Assembly: GCA_030267965.1 (NCBI GenBank)
Contig: BRYA01000124.1
Span: 51,195-100,012, forward strand
Source: Triparma columacea
Lineage: Eukaryota > Sar > Bolidophyceae > Parmales > Triparmaceae
Length of the DNA: 48,818 bases
Direction: 5' to 3'
In this document: positions 33,730-43,466 of the stretch, in pieces
How positions within the stretch are numbered: position 1 is the stretch's first letter
How the letters are laid out: each line of letters starts with the position of its first letter
Made by a program: the position numbers and the translations under genes
The notes under the pieces: generated by a model
Told to the model about the DNA's origin: nothing
The model's database searches: none
Seen by the model: only the letters and a program-made list of their open reading frames with translations

Positions 33730-36700
33730 TTAAATCCCCACTTGCCCCTGCTCTTCTTCCTGTTGGCTGGCAAACTTGTTGAAGATCTGCTCGAGGCTGG
33801 TCTGACTGAGACTGTACTCCTGCAACCCAAGATTGTCCTTGGCGGCGGTAAAAGCTCCGAAGAGCTGGCTTAGCTTGAGCTCCTCCCCGTTGACTTCGTG
33901 AGGGATCTCGAACCTGCGACGAGCGAAGCGAATCACGAAAAGATTTAGGATTAGGGACAAAATTACCACATCGGTATTACTCAGGGAGGGCGTCTTGATG
34001 GGATATACGCCAAAAGCGAGAGCTCGCCGCTTCGCTCCTCGTTCCATCCATCTCACCTAATCTTGGTCACCTGCCACTCCCTCATCACGCTTCCTGGGTA
34101 CTTCTCGTCCACGAATGTCGCGATCTTCCTGAACTGCTCCTCCTGCTTCACCCAGTTGGCGAAGAAATCGGCGTTGCAGCCCTCTTGGCAGTCGTGGACC
34201 CCGTTGTCGGCAAGCAAGGTATCCATGTAATCGGGCAAATTAAGGGCGTCAAGGGTCGCTGCCATGTCAGCCAACATCATGCCTCCGCGAGCCTTATCCA
34301 AACCCGCACTATCAGTGACAACCTCAGCGATTCTTTGGACCTCGTCATCATCTGGGGGGTTCATCACGCATTCTAGCTCATACCCAAGGCCAAACTTGCT
34401 CTTCAAATGCTGGGCGCTCCCCAGGCATCTGAACCTTCCTCCAACCATGATGCCGATCCTTTGGCACAAGGCCTCGCATTCCTCCATGCTGTGGGTCGTA
34501 AGGATGACACTCGTGTCTCCCTGGCAGCAGATATCGTTGATGACACTCCACATGAACCTGCGGGCCACGGGGTCCATGCCAGTGCTCGGTTCATCCAAGA
34601 AGATAATGCTGGGCTGCCCAATCATGGCACACGCGACGCTTAACTTCCTCTTGTTTCCTCCCGAATACCCTCCGGCTAGCCTGAACGCGTGTTGGGTGAG
34701 GTCCATTCTCACAATCTGCTCCTGCACGCAAGCTTCGATATCCTCCTCCTTGATGCCCTTGATGCGAGCGTACATCTTTAGGTGCTCGTACCCGGTCATT
34801 AGCTCAAAGAGAGCGTCAAACTGAGGGCAATAGCCGATGAGCCTGCGCACCTCCGATGCTTTTCTCAAAATATCCTTACCGGCGAGCCAAGCTCCTCCCC
34901 CAGAGGGAGGGAACTCCCCAGACAGCATGGACAAGGTAGTCGTCTTTCCAGCACCGTTGATTCCGAGAAGCCCAAAACACTGGCCGTATGGAATTCCGAC
35001 GGAGACGCCCTTGACAGCGAACTTTCCTCCAGGGTAAACCTTGGTGATGTTGCTCAACAAGATGGCTTCATCGTCTTCACTCGTCTGCCCATTGGCTCTC
35101 TGCGAAGCTAATTCGGCGCACTTTGCTTCCTCGTTGACGACGTCGTCGTCGGGCTCGAACTCTGCCTGGGGGGGAGTCTGGTAGATACAGTTAGCGACCC
35201 ACGCGAACAGGGAAGGGGTCGCAATGATGTACTCAATGATAATGGCCAGGAGTGTGTACCCGAACGCCTCCACGGCCATCCACTTGACGTCGTCCCCTGC
35301 GACGAGAGGATGCATTGCACCGTATACCTCGGTCGCTTCTGGGTCATCAAAAAAGGTAATGATGGGTGCGGCAGTGATGGAGAGGAGACCGTGGCCAAGG
35401 TTGAAGCCAGGAATTAGTCTGTAAAAGTTGAGGAGATTCTTGTTGAGGTCTTGGGTGGATTTGATCATGGCCATGATGAAACTCGCAATGGCCAGTATGA
35501 AACCCGTAAGGAAGGAGAAAAAAATGACAAAGATTTGGGCGCCGGAGTGGCTCTTGAAGACAAAGCTGCGGTTTAGCGAAGCGAAATGCGAAAGGGTTTA
35601 GAACAAGGCGGCATTAATAGTTTGCAGCGCAATTTTCGTCGACTGCGTCACCACCGATCCTCACCTGAGACAGTAGCAGAATCCTGCCATGGCCGGGCCG
35701 TACCCCAGGAGGAGGTACATGGTCGCGTCAAAGTTTTCTCCTTCCGTAAGCTGCTTGGCGGATTCGAAGCCCTTGAGAATCCCAATGGTCGCCCACAGGG
35801 GTATTTGGTAACTGATAAAATCAAAGATCCACGTGCTTATCCAGAAAGCGTGGGGAGAAACTCCAGAGACGAGTTGGATGTGCTTGGACTTGTTCTCCTT
35901 TTCCCTTACCACGAACATTATGAAGGAGGACGGGATGAAGGGGAAACCTAGGAGAATCATAAGGACGGCAAACATGGTATTCTGCACACTCTCAAACTGC
36001 ATCTGCTTGTTGGTCGCTGGGAGAGGATGCAAGGTGGTGCCGACCGATACGTCACTCCACCCCATGCTCTCGAAGACACTCTGGTAGAGGCCCAACATGA
36101 AGGTGGGAGCGGAGTGGAACGCTGTGACGTTAGTAGCGACGATGTAGCTAGTGTCCTTAATGCTGCTGATATCGTTTGCCGCAGGGGAGGCCCCATCAGT
36201 GATACTGATGATTGTACCGTAGCGAGAACCCTCCTTGGTGTTGCGGGTTTCTAGCAGCCACGAACGGATGTCTTCCCAGTCCTTGATGTTCGAAGGCATC
36301 TCGTATGGGTCGATCCCTTCGACGAGGCTTGGCACGTACGAGGTGTCAGTGGGGGCTGCGCAGGGCGTCATCGAGCCCGGATTGTAATCGCAAGAGTCAA
36401 TCTGCAACATGTCCATGATTAACCACACGCTATCCTCAAAAGAGGTAGGGTCGAAAGTAGTTTTGAACGTCGCCACAGACTGCCCAGCCTTATTGTAAGG
36501 GACAGGGTTGCTGGTGACAGCAGGGTTGAAGGAGTTCATAGAGAGGGCCAAGGGAGGCTGCTCGAAAAAAGTCGGGATGATGGACACGATGAACATGCCA
36601 AGAAGGACAAAGGCGGAGGGAAGGACGAAGCCGAAAATCCATGCCTTTTTGTCCCTGAGGAAGTACATCACCCTCTTCATAAGCAACGCCGTTATGTGCC

Positions 36701-39700
36701 TCATGAAGTAACCGCAGTTGTTGTTGACATTGAGCTTCTTCGAGTTGGCAGGGTTGAGTCCCTGGGTGACTTTCATGACGTTGCTGAATGAATCTGAACC
36801 CTCCTTGTGGAGGGGGTTCTCCTCGTCGCCGTCGATCTCCATTTTCTCGAAGGCATTTCCCCCCTCAGAGTCCAACGCGCTCAAGGAGCTTTGCCTCTTC
36901 TTGAGAAGAAGGTCACTCTTCTGTTTCTCAACGGCATGCTTGTCGTCATCACCTCCGTGGGCAACCTTCAAAAAGACCTCTTCCAAGGTTGTGACGCTGA
37001 CTCCGTAGTTGACAATTCCAAGTTGCTTCTGGTCGGCGTCAAAGGCCTCGAAGAGGCTTTGGAAGTTCTCCGATGCGGCAAGGGGGAGCTGCATGGTCAT
37101 CTCAGAGCCGACGTTGGAGAGGAGCTTGACCTCAGGGACAGCCTGTTTCACCATCCCCCTAACTCTCTTCTCCTCGAAGTTGGGGCCCTTCTCAATTGCC
37201 ATCATGTACCCCACTCCGAACCTCTGCTTGAGAAAGAGGGAGGTGCCAGCGCAGCGGAGCTTACCGTCGGCCATGATTGCGATCCTGTCGCCGAGGAGGT
37301 CGGCCTCGTCCATGAAGTGTGTGGTGAGAATGATGGTGCGGCCCTCCTTCATCTTCCTGATAACGTTCCAAGTGAATCTACGGGAGTAAGGGTCCATGCC
37401 AGAGGTAGGCTCGTCGAGGAGGACAACCTTGCTGCCTCCAATGAAAGCAATGCCCACGCTGAGCTTCCTCTTCATGCCGCCACTGCAAAAGGGGACGAGA
37501 TTATTATAGGTGAGAACGATAGCGATGGCGATTACAATAGTCTGGGATTTCCGCCAGCGCATCCTCACCTAAGCTTCTTGCTCTGAGTGTTAACCTTCTC
37601 AGTCAACCCCACCTCAGCTATCATTTCTTCGACCATGCTAGGGATTTCGCTCGAGGGCACCCCCTTGAAGGTTGCGAAGAGATTGAGGTGCTCCTTGACA
37701 GTAAGGTCAGGGTACAGAATATCGTGCTGAGGGCATACGCCAAGGTCTTGGCGGATGTCCTTCATCTGGGTTTGAACATCCTTGCCGCCTACGAAGGCCT
37801 TTCCGCTGGAGGGATCAATAAGACCGGTGAGCATGGCAATGGTGGTGGTTTTACCGGCTCCGTTGTGCCCAAGAAGGCAGGTGATCTGGTTGTTAAACAT
37901 GTTGAGATCTAAGCCGTCGACGGCGTGTTTGACGCCAGCCGTTGTGTTGAAGCTCTGGCGATGAGCGAAGCGACGGGCGAGGTTAGAATTTGGGGTTAGC
38001 GACAATAATATACACTGTCTTGCATTATGCGCATTAAGCAGCTGCTCGCTCACTCCCTCACCTTCCTCAAGTTGGTGATCGAGATACCTTCTCCCCTCGC
38101 GATGCTCTCAAGGAGGTCCCTGGAGCAAGACTCGACGTTCTTGTTTTCTTCCGTTCCATTGTCAACCTCACTGTGATGGTGATACCCGGACTTCTTGAAG
38201 ACGGAGGGGAACCAGTAGTAAGGATCAATGAAGAAAAGGGGGTGCTCATGGGATCCCCACTCTGAGGGTAGCACCTTGTCGCAGTAATACGTCATGAAGC
38301 CCCAGAAGAAGACGTCAAAAATCAGCATGGTGGTGCAATCCTTGAATGTGTAGTCGTCCGCGCTGTTGGTGTCGGCCCAGGTCAAGGTCGTTACCCCGAT
38401 CTGTGTGTCCTCGTACTCAACGAAGGCGTTCAACCCTAGGATGAAGGCAGCGCCGGGGTGCAGGGAAGCGGCGAGCTTCGTAGTATGGCTCTTGGAACTT
38501 TTAATTCCCTCTGTGATTATGTAGCCGCCGAAGTAGAGCATGACGCCACAGATCGAGGCGGTCTTGGCGCGGCTAAAGAGGGTGGAGACCCAGTAGCAGA
38601 AGGCCATGAGGGCGTTGAGGAACATGAAGAAGTAGACGAAGATGATCGTCGAGTCGGAGTAGACGAAGAGCTTGTTGGAAAAGAGAGTAACGACGATGGA
38701 AAGAATCCAGTAGGTGATCCCAAAGTGGACGATCCAGCTCGAAACCAAGGCCCCGTTGCTCAGGGCCATCATCTTCATACCCTCCTTTATCTTGGTCTCC
38801 TTCTCAGCCACGAGCTCGCGGATCATGGACGACACGGGGTAGATGAACGCGACAGTAACGAAGACCGCAAAGAGGCCAGAAACGCTTCCCCAGAACCCGT
38901 CCTTCTGGTAGGAGGGAAGAGGCATGTTCTGGAAGGCAAAGTTAATGAAGGGGCGGTCCGTCGACAGAGGGTCAGGCTCGCCTTTCTTGATGAAAGTCCT
39001 GCTGACAACGTAATCCTGAACCATCTGCTGGGCGAGTAGTGAACCCGACCTCATGTACGCTCCAGTGCATGCCTCTGTAGTTGAGAACCACCCCCAAACA
39101 CCCTGCGGGTCAGGGCATGACATGTACGATTCACAGTTGCAGTTCTCGATTTCAGTCTCCCCTTTTGGGCAGTCGCAGGAGCCCTGCTGTTTAGCGGCAG
39201 CCGCGAACTCGGCCTGAGTGGATGGTACCTGGTTCCGAGGCTCGCCTAGCGCATTAGGGTCCGTGTAGTTAACCCTAATCTTAAAATCCCACTCCGGGTA
39301 AGCACCCGTGAAGGCCACGGCAAGGTTGAACTGCTTCTTGTACGGGTTCTCCGTAGCGCCCGTACCCGACTCCTTACCGTACGCGAAGTTCTCCACGTAC
39401 TTCTTGAAGTCCCCCTCCGATTCGAACTTAACGGTGCGGTTCGCAGTCTGAGGGAACACGCCGTGCATCCAAGTCTCAAAGTCATCGCAGGTATCGGTAC
39501 CGCCCCCGGCGTCTACGATCGCGATGTAACGAGGGGAGCATAGGGAGGGGGCTAGGGAGTCGTCTTCGCAAGATGCGTCGACGTCGCAGGAGTAGAGGAG
39601 GTTCACGTTGGAGAAATCGTAAACATCAGAGCAATCTATACTTGCAGCGTCTGAAGGGGGGAGGGGGGGGTAGGGGTTGGCGAAGGGGAAGGTGGGGAAG

Positions 39701-40225
39701 GTGGAAAAAGAGGGGGTAGAGAGCCAGGCCCTGGCTCAGATACTCTTTGGGGTGGTTCATCCTCGTCGCCTTCTCACCATCTTCAGAATACCTGAACAAC
39801 ATATGGTAAGACGGAACCCCGCTAACCATCCCCGGCTCCCAAGCCGCGACGTAATTGTCGACGCTGTCCTTGTCAGGCATCGTTGACCTGATGTAGATGA
39901 AGAGGTAGAACACTAGGCAAGGAACTGCCAACTGCAGGAGGAGGGGGGGGGGTTAGTGTGGGGGGGGAGGGAAACGTTACATTTACATGGTACGGAGGAA
40001 TTGAAGAAACAGAAACCGAGGAAGAGGGGAGAAAATCACTTTAGAGCGTCCAAGAACTCACCTCAAACAGGAACTATACAACGGGGAAGGTGCCAGGGGG
40101 ATGGGTTAGATTCTTGGTTAGGGAAGGACGAGAGAGGATAAATTTACCTTGATCCAATGACGCTTACGAAGGTAGAAGTTCTTCTTTACTAGGGCAGCGA
40201 ACTGCCTGTAGAAGACACCACACAT
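33730..40225 (-). CDS. ABCA-family full-length ABC transporter (7 exons)
   Basis: Exons 40225-40148, 39931-39778, 39650-38062, 37954-37569, 37482-35665, 35565-34057 and 33913-33730; phases agree and give 1905 residues. Architecture is TMD1-NBD1-TMD2-NBD2 as in ABCA lipid exporters/flippases. The first helix ([13 protein letters not shown]) is followed by a large cysteine-containing extracytoplasmic loop (about 60-330). NBD1: Walker [12 protein letters not shown]-loop [12 protein letters not shown], signature SGGMKRKLS, Walker [14 protein letters not shown]-loop [15 protein letters not shown]2: [55 protein letters not shown]. Both sites look catalytically complete. The signature of NBD1 is created by the exon 4/5 join, which validates it. 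Exon 2/3 is the least certain join (GTGAG donor at 39777, in frame). Four introns lack and three carry the shared 3' module. Confidence 0.93.
33914..34056 (-). repeat. ABCA intron 6 with perfect 10-nt terminal inverted repeat (introner-like)
   Basis: GAGCGAAGCG at 33921-33930 is the exact complement of CGCTTCGCTC at 34028-34037. The sense 3' end reads TTCGCTTCGCTCGTCGCAG after TTTTCGTGA and a CCTAATCC branch-like site. Confidence 0.65.
35566..35664 (-). repeat. ABCA intron 5, shared 3' module
   Basis: Sense 3' end CTAAACCCTTTCGCATTTCG then CTTCGCTAAACCGCAG; same layout, last bases diverged. Confidence 0.5.
37955..38061 (-). repeat. ABCA intron 3, shared 3' module
   Basis: Sense 3' end GTCGCTTCGCTCATCGCCAG, after TTCTAACC. 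The sense 5' end has a weaker GAGCGAGC arm. Confidence 0.55.
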
Positions 40226-40612
40226 GGTTACAAATCTTTGTTTTGATCAGGATTTGGACTCGGATCTCGGATCCATGGAAAATGGCTTGAAAATAACTGC
40301 TCCCCAAATGAGAACCCTAACTCTCAAAATACACGCCATCACTTTGAATTGTCCATGTGCGGTCAAAGTCTATCTCAATGGACGTAGGTAAAAAATAAGA
40401 AAAAGGAGTTACGAGGATTTTCGTGCCCAAAAAGAGAGATTAAACCACTACAGCGGACTTCTGAGAAAATTTTGGATTTCCTGCAAATTTGCTGACCCCA
40501 TTTACTTATAGAGCTTGATAGAGTTATATACCACTATATACCACTATATAATATACAATATACACAACAAACAACATAACGTGAATAAACAACATCAAAC
40601 AAGGCTCTAACA
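40226..40612. promoter_or_regulatory. AT-rich divergent spacer
   Basis: 387 bp between the ABCA and downstream start codons. A TATA-like, three-fold repeated TATACCACTATATA-type tract lies at about 40527-40563, 50-85 bp before the + strand start codon. It is the best core-promoter candidate in the window. No gene seen. Confidence 0.5.
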
Positions 40613-42229
40613 ATGAAGTACATGTCAATAGATACAAAAACCAGTAGTCTCAGAGAACCTCCTTCTTCTCCTCTCTCTTCTCCTCTCTCTACTCAACACT
40701 TAAGGAAGGCGCTTGGTGCAGTTGTAGTTGGTGTGATGATACTCACATTTACATTCTTATTGGGGGAATCTAAACCTCTTACTGTTGAGATTGAGGAGGA
40801 GGTTTTCATACAGGTGAGCGAGTGACAGAGGGGGGGAGGGAGATATTGAGGGAGAGATGGAAGGAGAGATGGAGGGAGATATAGGAGAATACATGAGAGG
40901 ATAACATAGATATGTGTGTATGTCATCACAACTAACTCGTCCATTCTCTTCCATTCTCTTCCTTTCTCTTCCACTCTCTTCCTCTCTCTTGGCACCATCT
41001 GTCTTTATCAGGAGGAGGAAATAATCCTCTCCACGTCTACATCCCCCTTCTCAGATTCCTCAATCTGCGGACCAAAGTACAGCAAGACGACCCTAAAAAC
41101 AAGCGCATCACACCCTCTAATCTCCATGTTCTCCTCCACCAAGGGTGCGAAAAAGTACGAGGGTTCAGACGTGATCCTCCATTCCGGTACCTTCAAGGTA
41201 GTCTACGATTCCCTCTGGTCAATCCTATCAATCTACCCAGCCATGACGGAGTTCGGTACAGAGAACGTTATGATAGGTGACCCTTTCCATGATGATAAGG
41301 AAGAGAGCGGGTACGAAGGTATTTTTGCAGTTGGGGAAGGACTTTACGTTGTTAGGGAATCTATTCAATCAGAAGAAGGTTAGTTTATAAGAGGCAAGGG
41401 ACGAAGACGTGGGGGTGGAATATCTCTCAAACCCACCCTCTCCCCCCCCTTCCCCCCTTCCCCCCCCAAAAACCACAGATGAGTTCCACGCCGTGGTAGA
41501 AGAAGTCTCTCTCCGTGAAGCCGATGGAGAGTACGATCTCCTCAGAGCCTGCCCAACAGACCTCTCGTTTGACGGTGACTCCAAAGGTTTCGAGGGTGCC
41601 GTAGGTTTCATGGCTTCCGACGACGGGGGTATTTACATGCTCGGGTTGTGTGAGGGTAATTACTGTAAGGAAGGGAAGAAAGGAAAGGAGAGAGGCAACG
41701 GTAGGGTCGTCGTAATGAAAAGGAACTCAGGAGGCGTGGGTGCCGACTGCAGCTGGGAGACGGTTGAGATACTCGAGATACCAAAGACTGCCGATTTCCA
41801 AGACTACTCAGCAATAAGCGTGTCCGATTCAGGGAAGGTTGCGGTGACGAGTCAGGAGGACTCTATGATGTGGGTTGGACACCTTAAAGGCGTCGTCGAT
41901 GAGGACACTATTACAAGCGTAAAGGATATAGGGTTCGAAGGGGAGGGAGAACTTTTTAACTTCCCAAGAGAACAGGATGGATGCAAGGTGAGATGGGGGG
42001 GAAAAGGAACAAAGAGATTACAACATCGCAACATGCAGGATCGAAAACTCATAACTAACACTAACTCGTCCACCATTCGCCGCAGCACATTTTTTGCAAC
42101 ATTGAAGGCGTACACTGGATCGGCGAGGACCAGATTGTGGCCGTTTCGGATAAGATGAAGAGCAACGGGAAGCAGCCGAACGAGTGCTTCTCAAACGACC
42201 AATCTATTCACGTTTTCGTCCTCCCTTAG
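40613..42229 (+). CDS. type II membrane/secretory protein of conserved unknown family (4 exons)
   Basis: Exons 40613-40813, 41012-41378, 41479-41987 and 42086-42229 give 406 residues with consistent phases. An N-terminal uncleaved anchor (ALGAVVVGVMILTFTFLLG, about 33-51) puts the remainder in the ER/Golgi lumen or outside. That part has repeated beta-strand-like motifs: SDVILHSGTFKVVYDSLWSI, SGYEGIFAVGEGLYVVRES, FEGAVGFMASDDGGIYMLGL, DYSAISVSDSGKVAVTSQED, CNIEGVHWIGEDQIVAVSDK. Four to six such blades suggest a beta-propeller-like fold. From memory, plants and other algae have similar uncharacterised proteins (SKGFEGA, GLCEGN and EGVHW motifs), but I cannot name a function. Few Cys. Convergent with the PH-like gene, with only 37 bp between stop codons. 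Confidence 0.75.
40828..40991 (+). repeat. purine-rich/pyrimidine-rich mirror tracts inside an intron
   Basis: The 198-nt first intron of the preceding gene model begins with a GGGAGA/GGAGAGAT purine tract (about 40828-40900). It ends with a CTCTTCC pyrimidine tract (about 40938-40991). The tracts are roughly complementary and could fold the intron into a long hairpin. Confidence 0.6.
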
Positions 42230-42266
42230 ATTAATAACCTGTTTCGTATATCCATATTTTCATTGT

Positions 42267-43423
42267 CTATTTCGTACTACTTTTCGCATTGTCCTTACTT
42301 TTCTTGATCCCCCTTCGTCTCATGTTCGCTAGAGCTGCCCACACGCCCCTACTTCTCCCCAGTCTCCCCACAGACATTTTGCTGCTCTCGTTAAGCAGCC
42401 TCTCTGCGAAAAATGAAAAGTAAGTGTTCGTGCATCTCTGGAGGGTGTTTAACGCGAGTATCCACTTGTCGTACTCCTCCTGGCTAGCGAAGGTGGCCAC
42501 TAAGGCCTCTCCACCCCCTCTAAGAACGAGCGATATGGTCTTGGTGTTCATGTCAGGTTTCGCGTAGGCCTTGTTCCAGAACATCCTCTCCTTCCCTTTC
42601 GTCGACTGATCCCAAGGGCTGGCCGTGTAGCACTTGAAGAGGAAGTAGACACCCTTGCGCTGATCTGATATGAAAGACTGGATGAGAGGGTAAGTGTGCT
42701 GGACCCGCAGGGTCCCGTCGTCAAAGTTCAAGTATATTCGACGCTTTACGGTACCGCCTGCTGCGTTGTGCTGAAAGCGTGGGGTGAGAAAAACGCTAAA
42801 AAAAAACGCGGATTTCCACTCTGGCACAAGATCAACCTCGACAATCTAGAGAACATAATGCTCCTCGTTTCACACGTGCGCACCTTGATTATCTTGGCAC
42901 CCCTTATGAGGTCGTCGACGACTTCTGGACTTATGCACTCAGTGAGTAGCCTCCGCACCGTTGTATTGGTGGGCAAAGTATGGCTCATGTCAACCCTTAA
43001 AGTGGGGTTCGGTATGGCATTGGATGGAGCAGCACCTGAAGTATCACCGCCGCTGTCCAGCTCGTCAGAATCTTGCTCCCCACCACTCGATTGTTGAGAC
43101 CCTGTCGGAGTCTCTTGTTCGATTTCGGGCTCAATGAGCCTGGGAGAGTAATGAACCCCTGATGAGGAAGGGCCAAGGTCAGGTGGCTTGGGAGGCATGA
43201 GCCCTCCCACATCCTCGGAGCCGTCGCCAGAACGGGGCGAAATAATGTGCTGGGCTTGCCCGCGCAGCTGAGATAACGGAATTTCCAGATTAATGATAGC
43301 CCCAGTTTCGGTCAAGTTTGTGTTGTGAAGTGAGGGCATCTTTGCAACTACTGACGGGGGCAGCGTTATCTTGATGTTCTTCTGGGATATCACGCCTCCC
43401 CCAGGCGGCACATCCGTCATCAT
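42267..43423 (-). CDS. PH-like domain protein (2 exons)
   Basis: Exons 43423-42884 and 42770-42267 (phase 0, intron donor GTGCGC) give 347 residues. The N-terminal half is low-complexity Ser/Gly/Pro with ITLPPSVVAKMP and IINLEIPLSQLRGQ motifs that I do not recognise. The second half has the strand-turn-strand run and final amphipathic helix of a pleckstrin-homology fold: KRRIYLNFDDGTLRVQHTYP, DMNTKTISLVLRGGGEALVA, FASQEEYDKWILALNTLQRC. The C-terminus is strongly basic (NMRRRGIKKSKDNAK). Membrane or phosphoinositide binding is a family inference. Two start candidates, ATG at 43423 and 43420, are adjacent. Only 43 bp separate this start from that of the KIF-binding protein. Confidence 0.68.
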
Positions 43424-43466
43424 CTTCGAGCGTCCAGTCCGCAAAAGGTTCAAGGCCCTCAAAAAA
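43424..43466. promoter_or_regulatory. 43-bp divergent start-to-start spacer
   Basis: The two divergent start codons are 43 bp apart, so the promoters and transcription starts must be inside this segment or inside the opposite coding exon. Confidence 0.5.

Noticed and set aside
39626..39777. Continuation of ABCA exon 2 past 39778 and use of a GTATCT donor
   Set aside because: A GTGAGA donor at 39777 restores frame with the next exon directly; the continuation becomes Pro/Phe-rich noise.
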